Assembly: GCF_023657445.1 (NCBI RefSeq)
Contig: NZ_JAGTWY010000001.1
Location: forward strand, 3,038,001-3,102,000
Origin: Marinobacter sediminum
GTDB taxonomy: Bacteria; Pseudomonadota; Gammaproteobacteria; Pseudomonadales; Oleiphilaceae
Direction of reading: 5' to 3'
Length of the DNA stretch: 64,000 nucleotides
The translations under genes and the position numbers were made by a program. How positions within the stretch are numbered: the stretch's first letter is position 1; every line of letters begins with the position of its first letter. The notes under the pieces are model-generated. The model was not told the DNA's origin. It was given only the letters and a program-made list of their open reading frames with translations, and did no database searches. Of the stretch, positions 44,301 through 53,342 are shown piece after piece.

Positions 44301-45245
44301 GTGTCCACGGGAAACGCGGGATTTTTGTCCAGATATCAGGGCCTGGCCTACGTCGGTCTGGTCCTTACTCCGCTGTTCTGGGCGGGAAATGCCGTGGTGG
44401 CCCGGGGAACCGTCGAGCACATCCCGCCCCTGTCCATGTCCTTCTGGCGCTGGGTCATCGCACTCACCATCCTGCTGCCTTTCGGGCTGCCGGGCATCTG
44501 GCGGCACCGAGAGGTTATCCGCCATCGGCTGGGCTCTATGCTGGCCCTCGCCACTTTCAGTGTCGGCGCATTCAATTCGTTGCTGTATTTTGCCGCCACC
44601 ACCACCACGGCAACCAACATTGCCCTTATCAACGCAACCATACCGATCTTTGTCGCACTGCTGGCGTGGATTCTGCTCGGAGATCGTACCCGGCCGATTC
44701 AGGCCTGCGGCATTGCTCTCGCTGTACTGGGGATTCTGACCGTCGTAGCCAGAGGCGATATCTCCGTGCTGACCGGCCTGCAGGCCCAGCCGGGGGATCT
44801 GATCATGGTCGCTGCCGTCTTCAGCTGGGGACTGTTCTCCGTGCTATTGCGGCGCCAGTCTGTGCCACTGCCGGCGCTGACCTTTCTGACAATGCAGATA
44901 CTCCTGGGCGCGCTCGTCATCCTGCCGTTTTATCTGATGGACCTGCTGTTCTTCAGCGGCGGGTTCGAACTCTCCCGGGCGACCGCGCTACCATTGCTCT
45001 ACTTCGCCATTTTTCCCGGTATTCTGGCATATGGCTTCTGGAACCACGGGGTGCACAAGATCGGCCCATCCAAAGCCGCCATTTTCATGTACCTGACACC
45101 GGTCTTCGCCTCTGTGCTGGCAGGTATATTTCTGGGAGAATCCCTGGGCCCGTTCCACATCATAGGTGGGCTGTTGATTCTCGGCGGGCTGTTGCTGGCT
45201 ACCCGTGCCGGCCGCCATACACCCGATTACCGTAAAACGGGCTGA
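44301..45245 (+). CDS. EamA-family (DMT superfamily) transporter
   Basis: A 314-residue membrane protein of ten segments in two EamA repeats: LVLTPLFWAGNAVVARG, PPLSMSFWRWVIALTILLP, NATIPIFVALLAWILLGD, and the second half KIGPSKAAIFMYLTPVFASVL. Drug or metabolite exporter with unknown substrate. GTG 44301 is chosen because GGGAG lies 6 nt upstream; the frame extends back into the previous gene without a start signal. The gap to the next gene is 14 nt. Confidence 0.87.
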   Translation: MSTGNAGFLSRYQGLAYVGLVLTPLFWAGNAVVARGTVEHIPPLSMSFWRWVIALTILLPFGLPGIWRHREVIRHRLGSMLALATFSVGAFNSLLYFAATTTTATNIALINATIPIFVALLAWILLGDRTRPIQACGIALAVLGILTVVARGDISVLTGLQAQPGDLIMVAAVFSWGLFSVLLRRQSVPLPALTFLTMQILLGALVILPFYLMDLLFFSGGFELSRATALPLLYFAIFPGILAYGFWNHGVHKIGPSKAAIFMYLTPVFASVLAGIFLGESLGPFHIIGGLLILGGLLLATRAGRHTPDYRKTG

Positions 45246-45259
45246 AAAAGGAGTCCCCC

Positions 45260-45754
45260 ATGTCTGGCAAACGTCCAATCCAAAGTCTGATTTCCATCCT
45301 TGGCCTGGTCCTTTTCGCAAGCTTTGCAACCACCTCCACCGCCCTGGCCCAGCCCTGTCATCCGGAAGAGGCCAGCTGGGATCCCAGCCAGTCCTACACC
45401 GAAGGGAGTGTGGTCTTCTATAACGACCAGTGGTATCAGGCCAGAGATTTGAACAACGGCAAGGAACCAGGGATAACCTTTGAGTGGAAAGATCTGGAAG
45501 AGGTGCCTGACTGCAACCAGCAGACACAGTCAGGTGGAAGTACTACCGGGGACCCGTCTCCGGACTCAGGATCTTCACTGTGCGTGCGCCCGGAACACTG
45601 GCGTTTTTCCCACGACTATTCACAGGGGGCCATGGTTACGCATGGCGGTAAGGTATGGAAAGCCGCTGGCGCAACGTCCGGCGATATGCCGGGCATGGCC
45701 GAGCCGCCAGGCTGGCAGCTTGTACCGGACCACTGTTCCCTGAAACTCGACTGA
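45260..45754 (+). CDS. Exported protein with two chitin-binding-like (CBM5/12) modules
   Basis: A 164-residue secreted protein: signal peptide with cleavage near ALAQP, then two modules joined by a Gly/Ser/Thr/Pro linker. Module 1: SWDPSQSYTEGSVVFYNDQWYQA with a Trp further on; module 2: YSQGAMVTHGGKVWKAAG and GWQL. Both have the aromatic Trp/Tyr pattern of CBM5/12 domains of chitinases. No catalytic domain. It may bind chitin or other polysaccharide. Cys residues (four) suggest disulfides. AAGGAG precedes ATG 45260. Confidence 0.8.
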   Translation: MSGKRPIQSLISILGLVLFASFATTSTALAQPCHPEEASWDPSQSYTEGSVVFYNDQWYQARDLNNGKEPGITFEWKDLEEVPDCNQQTQSGGSTTGDPSPDSGSSLCVRPEHWRFSHDYSQGAMVTHGGKVWKAAGATSGDMPGMAEPPGWQLVPDHCSLKLD

Positions 45755-46948
45755 TCAGCGGTTAGCCGCGAGCGCCGCTTCAATGCGCGTGAGCACATCC
45801 GTGAGCACCGATCTCGAGCAACCGATGTTAAGGCGCATGAACCCACGACCCGGCTCACCAAAGGAGATGCCGGGGTTCATGCCCACTCCGGCATCCCGGA
45901 CGAAGAACCGTTTCAGTTCCGGGTCTGGCATGCCCAATCCCCGGCAGTCCAGCCACATCAGATAGGTGCCCTCCGGGGAGGAAACACTGATGCCCGGCAA
46001 GCGCTGATTGACCGTCTTCTCAACATAGTCGCGATTTGCCTGCAGATAGCCCATTAACTCGTCCAGCCAGGGCCCACCCTCTCGGTAGCCGGCCTCAAAA
46101 CCGGCGATGCTGAACGGATTACACTGGGGCATATGCATGGACTGAAACACGGTGGTCATGGCCTTCCGGCGCTTCTCATCCGGAATCACCAGGGCCGACA
46201 GCCCCAGTCCGGGCATATTGAAGCTCTTGCTCGGCGCGATCGCCGTCACCAGAGCATCCTCCGGACCTGCGAGTGTGGCAAGCACGGAATGCGCCGGCCG
46301 GTCCGAAAAGGTCAGGTCACAATGGATTTCGTCGGAGACTACGACCAGGTCGTGTTTTCGGGCGATGGCCAGAACCGCCTCCAACTCTTCCTTTGACCAC
46401 ACTCTTCCCACTGGATTGTGCGGCGAGCACAACATAAGGATCCGCGCATCCGCGCGGGCAGCGCAGGCCTCAAGGTGGTCGATGTCCATGCGGTAATGGG
46501 CACCCTCTCCGCCACTTTGCTCAAGCACCAGCGGATTTTCGATAACCGTCCGACCACTTTGCCGGACAGAGCTGAAGAACGGCGGGTAAACCGGGGGCTG
46601 GATAATCACGCCCTGCCCCGGTTCCGAATAAGCCATGCAGGCCGCATGCAAGGAGGGGACGACTCCCGGCGCCATTAAAATCCACTCCCTCTGGATAACC
46701 CAGTCATGACGGGTCCGGAACCAGTCAATGATCGACTGGTACAGGCTGTCCGGAAACAGGGTGTAGCCATACACCGGGTGGGCCGCCCGTTCCATGAGCG
46801 CACGGGTAACGGCCTCCGGGGCAGCGAAGTCCATGTCCGCCACCCAGACCGGGATAACATCATCGCGTCCGAAAACAGCCTTGCGGGCGTCGAATTTGAC
46901 GGAGCAGGTGTCTTCACGGGGTACAGGCTGATCGAACGGGATGGTCAC
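45755..46948 (-). CDS. MalY/PatB-type PLP C-S lyase (cystathionine beta-lyase)
   Basis: A 397-residue fold-type I aminotransferase-family enzyme. The PLP Lys is in IAPSKSFNMPGLGLS, the Asp binding the pyridine nitrogen in VVSDEIHCDL, and the SPHNPVGRVWSKEEL segment is typical of MalY/PatB. It cleaves cystathionine or cysteine conjugates. I chose GTG 46948, just before TIPFDQPVPREDTCSVKFD, which lines up with the family start and has GGAG upstream; the frame remains open to 47029. It abuts the convergent CBM gene with no gap. Confidence 0.88.
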   Translation of the reverse strand: MTIPFDQPVPREDTCSVKFDARKAVFGRDDVIPVWVADMDFAAPEAVTRALMERAAHPVYGYTLFPDSLYQSIIDWFRTRHDWVIQREWILMAPGVVPSLHAACMAYSEPGQGVIIQPPVYPPFFSSVRQSGRTVIENPLVLEQSGGEGAHYRMDIDHLEACAARADARILMLCSPHNPVGRVWSKEELEAVLAIARKHDLVVVSDEIHCDLTFSDRPAHSVLATLAGPEDALVTAIAPSKSFNMPGLGLSALVIPDEKRRKAMTTVFQSMHMPQCNPFSIAGFEAGYREGGPWLDELMGYLQANRDYVEKTVNQRLPGISVSSPEGTYLMWLDCRGLGMPDPELKRFFVRDAGVGMNPGISFGEPGRGFMRLNIGCSRSVLTDVLTRIEAALAANR

Positions 46949-47166
46949 AAAAAGGCTCCGCAGCAGGTTAAGATAGGGCCATTTATTGTGGGGCCGCTGC
47001 CAGACCATCGCAACCACCTCTCTGACCATCCGTTACCGTCCGGACTTGGTCTTTGGTCGAAAGACGGCGAATAGTACTTGCCGAAACAACCTGATGCTTG
47101 CGAACCTAACGGTTTATTTGCCAGAACCCTGATTTCAGCCCCCCGGATTACTATCGGAGCTATTCA

Positions 47167-48054
47167 ATGATTGGTCAGATTCTGTCCACGATGTTGCCGG
47201 TTTTCATCATTGCCGGCTGTGGTGCACTTTACGGTCGCTACCGTAGCCCGGACATTCAGGGCCTGAACGTGCTGAACATGGAGCTGTTTGTGCCCATGCT
47301 GGTGTTTGCGGTCCTTGCGGACCAGCAGGCGCCGCTGCAGGAGTACGCGCGGCTGGCCCTGGCAGGAGCCGTCGTAGTAGTGGGATCCGGTATTTTACTG
47401 TACCCGCTGGCGAAGGTTATGAAGCTCAACCTGAAAACCTTCCTGCCACCAATGATGTTCAACAACTCCGGCAACATGGGCATCCCGCTGCTGGTACTGG
47501 CGTTCGGCGACGCAGCGCTGCCGGCGGCCATCGTGCTGTTCATTGTCGAGATGCTACTGCACTTCTCGGTGGGCCTGTACATGCTGGACCCCCATACCTC
47601 CATTGTTCAGCGCCTGAAGCTCCCGATTGTATTCGCAAGTATTGCGGGACTCGCCGTCAATCTGGGCGGCGTTCCGCTGCCGGAATGGCTGCTCGAAACC
47701 CTGAACATGCTGGGTGGCGTATGCATCCCTCTGATGCTGTTTGCCCTGGGTGTACGCATGCTTGATATCGACTTCAGCGACTGGAAGCTGGGCATGCTGG
47801 GAGCCATCGCTTGCCCTGCCAGCGGCCTGCTGCTGGCCTGGCCGATGATTGCAGTGCTGGACCTGCCAGGTCTGCAGGTGGCGTCGCTCTGGGTATTTGC
47901 CGCCTTACCCCCGGCGGTACTCAATTATATGGTCGCCGAGCAATACCGGCAGGAGCCCCATAAGGTTGCGTCCCTGGTGCTGCTCGGCAACCTTGGCAGC
48001 CTGATTGTGATGCCCATTGTTCTGGGTCTGGTGTTTGCCGAAGGCTACATCTAG
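47167..48054 (+). CDS. AEC-family transporter (auxin efflux carrier-like)
   Basis: A 295-residue membrane protein with ten segments. AEC patterns: FIIAGCGALYGRYRS, MELFVPMLVFAVLADQ, PPMMFNNSGNMGIPLLVLAFG and PPAVLNYMVAEQYRQEP. Bacterial members export small organic acids such as malate or malonate. A ribosome site GGAG lies 8 nt before ATG 47167. Followed at 13 nt by the prenyltransferase gene. Confidence 0.88.
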   Translation: MIGQILSTMLPVFIIAGCGALYGRYRSPDIQGLNVLNMELFVPMLVFAVLADQQAPLQEYARLALAGAVVVVGSGILLYPLAKVMKLNLKTFLPPMMFNNSGNMGIPLLVLAFGDAALPAAIVLFIVEMLLHFSVGLYMLDPHTSIVQRLKLPIVFASIAGLAVNLGGVPLPEWLLETLNMLGGVCIPLMLFALGVRMLDIDFSDWKLGMLGAIACPASGLLLAWPMIAVLDLPGLQVASLWVFAALPPAVLNYMVAEQYRQEPHKVASLVLLGNLGSLIVMPIVLGLVFAEGYI

Positions 48055-48067
48055 GGAAAAGGAACCC

Positions 48068-48958
48068 ATGTCCGAAACCGCTGCGGTTGTCCGCGCCTCG
48101 CGCCCTAATTTCCTGATTCTCGCACCCTTGTGCGCAGGCCTGGGTGTTGCCATTGCCTGGCAACAGGGGCAGCCGCCGGCAATGCTCGATACCCTCCTGG
48201 TCCTGGTCGGTGCCCTGCTCGCCCATGCAGCCGTCAACCTGCTCAATGAGTACGAAGATTTTATCTCCGGCCTCGATCTCATCACCCAGCGGACGCCGTT
48301 TTCCGGAGGCAGTGGTGCACTGCCGGAAGTCCCGTCTGCAGCCAGGGGCGTATTGACCGCTGCCCTCGGGACCCTCGGGCTGGTCATTACCATTGGTTGC
48401 TACTTTCTCTGGCAGCGAGGCATGCCGATGCTGGTACTGGGCGTTGCCGGTGTGGTTCTGGTACTCACCTATACGCGCTGGATCACCCGGTCACCACTGT
48501 TGTGCCTGCTGGCACCGGGCATGGGCTTCGGCCCGGTCATGGTGCTCGGAACACTGGTCGCCCTGGGTGCGCGGATGGATACGACTGCAGTCACCGCCTC
48601 GGTGATCAGTTTACTGCTGGCGAGTGAACTGTTGCTGATCAATCAGATTCCGGATGCGGCAGCCGACCAGAAGATTGGCCGCCGACATCTTGTGATTACA
48701 CTGGGAAAGCGGGCTGCAGCCAGGCTGGTCGCCGCTCTGCTCATGGGCAGTTACGCCGTTATCATCGCCGGGCTTGTGGCCGACTGGTTGCCACCTTTGA
48801 CATCGATTACCTTGCTGGCCTCCCCGTTTGCGCTGTGGGTCAGTTGGACATTACCTTCCCGCCTTGACCACCCGGAGCGCCTCAATACTGTTCTCGGCAT
48901 CAACGTGGCCGTGCTGTTGGCCACGCTGGCACTCCTCACTGTCGGGCTCAGTCTCTAG
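48068..48958 (+). CDS. UbiA-family prenyltransferase (MenA-like)
   Basis: A 296-residue integral membrane protein with nine segments. The two Asp-rich sites are NLLNEYEDFISGLD (about 58-71) and NQIPDAAADQKIGRRH (about 196-211), the diphosphate-binding motifs of UbiA enzymes. Overall it resembles MenA (dihydroxynaphthoate polyprenyltransferase) more than UbiA or heme O synthase. No other menaquinone genes are visible, so the acceptor is uncertain. ATG 48068 has AAAGGAA upstream; a frame from 48017 overlaps the previous gene. Confidence 0.83.
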   Translation: MSETAAVVRASRPNFLILAPLCAGLGVAIAWQQGQPPAMLDTLLVLVGALLAHAAVNLLNEYEDFISGLDLITQRTPFSGGSGALPEVPSAARGVLTAALGTLGLVITIGCYFLWQRGMPMLVLGVAGVVLVLTYTRWITRSPLLCLLAPGMGFGPVMVLGTLVALGARMDTTAVTASVISLLLASELLLINQIPDAAADQKIGRRHLVITLGKRAAARLVAALLMGSYAVIIAGLVADWLPPLTSITLLASPFALWVSWTLPSRLDHPERLNTVLGINVAVLLATLALLTVGLSL

Positions 48959-49039
48959 CCACCTCTTGCAACTGCACGAAAATTAACCGATGGTTAAAGC
49001 GAATCTGGTTGATTTCATTCATGATAGGGAGGTCTGCCC

Positions 49040-51541
49040 ATGAGTGTTCTTCTTTTACTGGTCAGTGCGCTGGTACTGATCTACCTTGGCATCGGCGGCA
49101 CAACCGCTGCAGCCGTTATGGCGATTGCTACAGTCGTGGGACTGTTCCAGGACGAATGGCACCTTCTCAGTATTGTGTGCGGCGGTGTGTTGCTGGCACT
49201 CGCGCTGATTCTGGTACTGCCCGGTGACCTGCGCCTCGACAAACTGAGCCGGCCATTGCTCGGCTGGGTTCGCAGTCGTTTGCCCAAACTCTCGGACACC
49301 GAAGCCGAAGCCCTGAAATCCGGCTCCGTTGATTGGGACGGTGAGCTTTTTTCCGGCAAACCGGAATGGAACAAGCTGCTTGATGCCAAACCCGCCCACC
49401 TCTCCAGCGAAGAACAGGCCTTTCTGGATGGCCCGGTGGAAAAACTGTGCGGGATGCTGGATGACTGGAAGATCACCCATGAGCAATACGATCTGCCCGA
49501 CAAAGTCTGGAAGTTCATTCGCGAAAAGGGCTTTTTCGGGCTAGTGATCCCCAAGGAGGACGGCGGCCTGGGTTTCTCCAACACCGCCCACTCCGAAATC
49601 GTCATGAAAATCTCCACCCGTAGCGTTTCGGCGGCGGTTACGGTCATGGTCCCGAATTCCCTCGGACCGGGCGAGCTGCTGATGCATTACGGTACCGACG
49701 AGCAAAAACAGCACTACCTGCCCCGGCTGGCCGGCGGTGAAGAAATTCCATGTTTCGCCCTGACCTCTCCGGTCGCCGGCTCCGATGCCGGCGCTATCCC
49801 CGACAAGGGCATCGTCTGCAAGGGCAAGTGGAATGGCAAGGAAGTGCTGGGTCTGAAGGTTACCTGGAACAAGCGCTACATCACCCTGGCGCCGGTCGCG
49901 ACCCTCATTGGTCTGGCCATCAAGGTCTATGACCCGGATAAACTCCTGGGCGGCAGTGACGACGTAGGCGTGACCTGTGTACTGGTGCCCCGGGAAACCG
50001 AGGGCGTAAACGCGGGTGCCCGCCACCTGCCGATGAACACCGTATTCATGAACGGGCCTACCTGGGGCACTGACGTGTTCATCCCCATGGAACAGGTCAT
50101 TGGCGGGCAGGACATGCTCGGCAAAGGCTGGACCATGCTGCTGGAATGCCTGTCCATCGGCCGCTCCATTTCCCTGCCCGCGCTGGGCACTGGTGCCGGC
50201 AAGGTGGCGAGTCTGGCCACTGGCTCTTACGCTTACACCCGTGAACAGTTCGGCCGGTCCATCAGTCAGTTCGAGGGGGTTCAGGAAGCCCTCGAACCGA
50301 TTGCAGGCTACACCTACATGATGGATGCTGCGCGCCTGCTGACCTCAGGCATGCTGGATCGTGGTGTCAGGCCTTCGGTCCCTTCGGCAGTGTTGAAATA
50401 CCGGAACACCGATCTGATGAGGGAAGTCATCAACCACGCCATGGATGTGGTTGCCGGCCGTGGTGTGATCACCGGCCCCCGTAACTTCCTGGCCAGAGCC
50501 TATCAGGCCGTCCCCATCGGTATCACCGTAGAGGGGGCGAACATTCTCACCCGCAGCCTGATGATCTTTGGTCAGGGCTCGATCCGCTGCCATCCGTTCA
50601 TCGTTGAAGAAATCGAAGCCGCCGGCATGGAGGATGAAGACAAGGCAGCGAAGAAATTTGACGGAATCTTCTACCGTCATCTGGCCCATACCACCCGAAA
50701 TGCCATGCGGGCATGCCTGCTCGGACTGACCAGAGGTTGGGCCGAGTCCGTACCGCGGCAGGGCAACATCAAATCCAGCTACCGGCAACTGGCGAGGTTC
50801 TCCGCAGCCTTTGCCCTGATGACCGACGTCACCCTGCTGACTGTCGGTGGTGGTCTCAAGGCCCGTCAACGGCTGTCGGGCCGGATGGCGGATTGCCTGA
50901 CACAGCTGTATTACGCCACAGCGGTCATCAAACAATGGCATGAAGAAGGCTATCCGGACGATCAGCGGCCGCTGGTGGAATGGTGCCTGCAAACCTGTCT
51001 TCGGGATCTGCAGGGCTCCATGCGCGAAGCCATTATAAACTTCCCGGTACCGGCGCTGCGCTGGCCCCTGCGTCTACTGGTCTTCCCGCTGGGCGCCACT
51101 GGCCTGAACGGCCCCGATGATAAGCTGGGCGCCCGAGTAGCGGAAACTATTGTGAAAGATACCCCTGTCCGGAAGCGCGTCAGCCGTGGCGCTTACGTCA
51201 CGATGGATCCGGAGGATTCCCTGGGCCGGGTACTGAATGCCTACAAGCTGGCCAATGAAACCGCGGATATGCGCAACCGCCTGCACGAGGCCATCAGAAA
51301 TCGGGATGAGGACGAGCTGGACGGCATCGCCCTGCTGATGGGCCACCAACGCAAGGAACTGGTGGACTGGGCCTGTGCCCAGGGTGTGGTAAAAGCCGAC
51401 GAGTGCGACCAGCTGCTGGAAGCACTGACCGCACTCTACGATGTGATCCGAGTGGACGCCTTTGAGGGCGACGGCCTCAAGGCCCTGTCACGGTGCGCCA
51501 AAGGCAAACGCAAAGTGGTGGAACGTCCGGCTCAGGACTAA
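49040..51541 (+). CDS. fadE: FadE-type acyl-CoA dehydrogenase
   Basis: An 833-residue enzyme, the length of E. coli FadE. Two N-terminal membrane segments (about 1-65), then the acyl-CoA dehydrogenase domains: KEDGGLGFSNTAHSEIVMKI, CFALTSPVAGSDAGAIPDKG and the FAD region GRSISQFEGVQEALEP, followed by a FadE-specific C-terminal domain (DUF1974-like, about 560-830). It catalyses the first oxidation of fatty acid beta-oxidation at the membrane. GGGAGG precedes ATG 49040. A strong terminator follows. Confidence 0.94.
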   Translation: MSVLLLLVSALVLIYLGIGGTTAAAVMAIATVVGLFQDEWHLLSIVCGGVLLALALILVLPGDLRLDKLSRPLLGWVRSRLPKLSDTEAEALKSGSVDWDGELFSGKPEWNKLLDAKPAHLSSEEQAFLDGPVEKLCGMLDDWKITHEQYDLPDKVWKFIREKGFFGLVIPKEDGGLGFSNTAHSEIVMKISTRSVSAAVTVMVPNSLGPGELLMHYGTDEQKQHYLPRLAGGEEIPCFALTSPVAGSDAGAIPDKGIVCKGKWNGKEVLGLKVTWNKRYITLAPVATLIGLAIKVYDPDKLLGGSDDVGVTCVLVPRETEGVNAGARHLPMNTVFMNGPTWGTDVFIPMEQVIGGQDMLGKGWTMLLECLSIGRSISLPALGTGAGKVASLATGSYAYTREQFGRSISQFEGVQEALEPIAGYTYMMDAARLLTSGMLDRGVRPSVPSAVLKYRNTDLMREVINHAMDVVAGRGVITGPRNFLARAYQAVPIGITVEGANILTRSLMIFGQGSIRCHPFIVEEIEAAGMEDEDKAAKKFDGIFYRHLAHTTRNAMRACLLGLTRGWAESVPRQGNIKSSYRQLARFSAAFALMTDVTLLTVGGGLKARQRLSGRMADCLTQLYYATAVIKQWHEEGYPDDQRPLVEWCLQTCLRDLQGSMREAIINFPVPALRWPLRLLVFPLGATGLNGPDDKLGARVAETIVKDTPVRKRVSRGAYVTMDPEDSLGRVLNAYKLANETADMRNRLHEAIRNRDEDELDGIALLMGHQRKELVDWACAQGVVKADECDQLLEALTALYDVIRVDAFEGDGLKALSRCAKGKRKVVERPAQD

Positions 51542-51555
51542 GAGTAACCGCAAGG

Positions 51556-51588
51556 AACCACGGGCCGGACACGGCCCGTGGTTATTTT
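51556..51588 (+). terminator. Rho-independent terminator of fadE
   Basis: Perfect 12-bp stem AACCACGGGCCG / CGGCCCGTGGTT with loop GACA, followed by ATTTT, starting 14 nt after the fadE stop. Confidence 0.88.
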
Positions 51589-51795
51589 CAGGCCATTGAT
51601 TTCCAGTCCCTTTACCTCCCGCTCTTATGCTTTCGTCTTTCGGGCCCAACTTGACAGAACTGCGGTCCACCATCTTTACTGAAGCTTGTATCCGGTATGT
51701 CGAGCTTTCAATTATTTACATTGAACGGCAATAAAAACAAACAATAATCGCCAGTGTCTGACCCACAGTCCACTGGCCTGACAGGGGTGCTTTTC

Positions 51796-52569
51796 GTGAA
51801 CGACCACGCCCGGGAACAGGCCACTATTCTTGAAACCCATGGCCTCACAAAAGACTTCAAAGGCTTCACCGCCGTCAAGGACATCAACCTCAGCGTCAGG
51901 ACCGGCACCATCCATGCCCTGATCGGCCCCAACGGGGCGGGCAAGACCACCTTTTTCAATCTGCTGACCAAGTTCCTGAAGCCAACGTCCGGTCAGATTA
52001 TCTATGACGGCAGAGACATCACCCACGCCAGGCCCGCAGGTATTGCTCAGCGTGGACTGATCCGCTCATTTCAGATTTCTGCCGTGTTCCCCCACCTGTC
52101 CGCCAGGGAAAACGTTCGCATTGCCCTGCAACGGAAACTGAAGGTGTCCTACCACTTCTGGCGCCCGCTGCGAATTCTCGACCAACTCAACGAGGAGGCG
52201 CAGGCAACGTTGGAGCAGGTTGGCCTCGGCAAATTTGCGGACATAAAAGCGGTTGAACTGCCCTACGGGCAAAAAAGGGCGCTGGAAATCGCCACCACCA
52301 TTGCCCTGGAACCGAGGCTGATGTTGCTGGATGAGCCCACCCAGGGCATGAGTGCGGAAGATGTCAGTACGGTGACCGACCTGATCAAACGTGTCGTCGA
52401 GGGCAGGACCATTGTCATGGTTGAGCACAACCTCAACGTGGTGGCGACGCTCGCCAACCAGATCACCGTGCTGAACCGGGGCGAAATCCTCGCTGAAGGC
52501 AATTATGACGAGGTCTCCAACAACCCCGAAGTTATGGAAGCCTATATGGGAACGACCGATGCAGCCTGA
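51796..52569 (+). CDS. livG: Branched-chain-type amino acid ABC transporter ATPase (LivG)
   Basis: A 257-residue ATPase of the LivG family. Walker A GPNGAGKTTFF, signature LPYGQKRALEIA, Walker B LMLLDEPTQGMS and the switch VEHNLNVV are intact. GTG 51796 is chosen for AGGGG 8 nt upstream; an in-frame GTG at 51754 gives 14 more residues. The segment IRSFQISAVFPHLSARENVRIAL is typical. First gene of a livGFKHM-like operon. A TTGACA at 51651 with TTTACT 18 bp downstream may be its promoter. It overlaps livF by 11 nt. Confidence 0.9.
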   Translation: MNDHAREQATILETHGLTKDFKGFTAVKDINLSVRTGTIHALIGPNGAGKTTFFNLLTKFLKPTSGQIIYDGRDITHARPAGIAQRGLIRSFQISAVFPHLSARENVRIALQRKLKVSYHFWRPLRILDQLNEEAQATLEQVGLGKFADIKAVELPYGQKRALEIATTIALEPRLMLLDEPTQGMSAEDVSTVTDLIKRVVEGRTIVMVEHNLNVVATLANQITVLNRGEILAEGNYDEVSNNPEVMEAYMGTTDAA

Positions 52570-53278
52570 GCAGCGCCCGGAATTACTGCGCATTGAGAAC
52601 CTGCACGCCTGGTATGGCGAGTCGCACATACTCCATGGTCTGAATCTGACGCTGCACGAGGGTGAAGTCATTACCCTCCTTGGCCGAAATGGTTCAGGAC
52701 GAACGACGACCCTGAAAGCCATACTCGGGCTGGTCAGTAAACGCACTGGCTCCATCAAGGTCCACGGCACCGAAATCATCAATATGCCCACACACCGGAT
52801 TGCCCATGTGGGAAAGCTGGGGTATTGCCCGGAAGAGCGTGGGATTTTTGCCTCTCTGAACGTCGATGAAAACCTGGAGTTGCCACCGGTAATCGCGAAA
52901 GGCGGACTGTCGGTGGATGAAATCTACACCATGTTCCCGAACCTGAAAGAGCGCCGTAAAAGCCAGGGATCCAAGCTCTCCGGCGGCGAACAGCAGATGC
53001 TGGCGATTGCCCGAATCCTGCGCACCGGCGCCAACCTTCTGTTACTGGACGAAATTACCGAGGGGCTTGCCCCGGTGATCCTGAAAGCTCTGGATGGTGT
53101 CATTCGCAAACTGAGGGAAAAGGGCTTCACCATCATTTTGGTGGAACAGAATTTCCGCTTTGCTGCGCCTCTGGCCGATCGGCACTACGTGATCGAGCAT
53201 GGTCAGGTGGTGGAGCAAATCGATGCGGCCGATCTCGAGGCCAAAAAAGAGCAGTTGAACAGACACCTGAGTGTCTGA
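52559..53278 (+). CDS. livF: Branched-chain-type amino acid ABC transporter ATPase (LivF)
   Basis: A 239-residue LivF-family ATPase. Signature LSGGEQQMLAIARIL and Walker B LLLLDEITEGLAP are present. The P-loop reads GRNGSGRTTT, with Arg where Walker A normally has the catalytic Lys (codon CGA at that position), which may weaken ATP hydrolysis at one of the two sites. ATG 52559 overlaps the livG stop and has GGGA upstream; an upstream ATG at 52505 lies inside livG. Forms the ATPase heterodimer with LivG. Confidence 0.88.
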   Translation: MQPEQRPELLRIENLHAWYGESHILHGLNLTLHEGEVITLLGRNGSGRTTTLKAILGLVSKRTGSIKVHGTEIINMPTHRIAHVGKLGYCPEERGIFASLNVDENLELPPVIAKGGLSVDEIYTMFPNLKERRKSQGSKLSGGEQQMLAIARILRTGANLLLLDEITEGLAPVILKALDGVIRKLREKGFTIILVEQNFRFAAPLADRHYVIEHGQVVEQIDAADLEAKKEQLNRHLSV

Positions 53279-53342
53279 GTCTGCGGGGCTGGGCCGCCGT
53301 CATCGGTCCGACCCGGAATCTAATAACAAAAGGATACCCACT

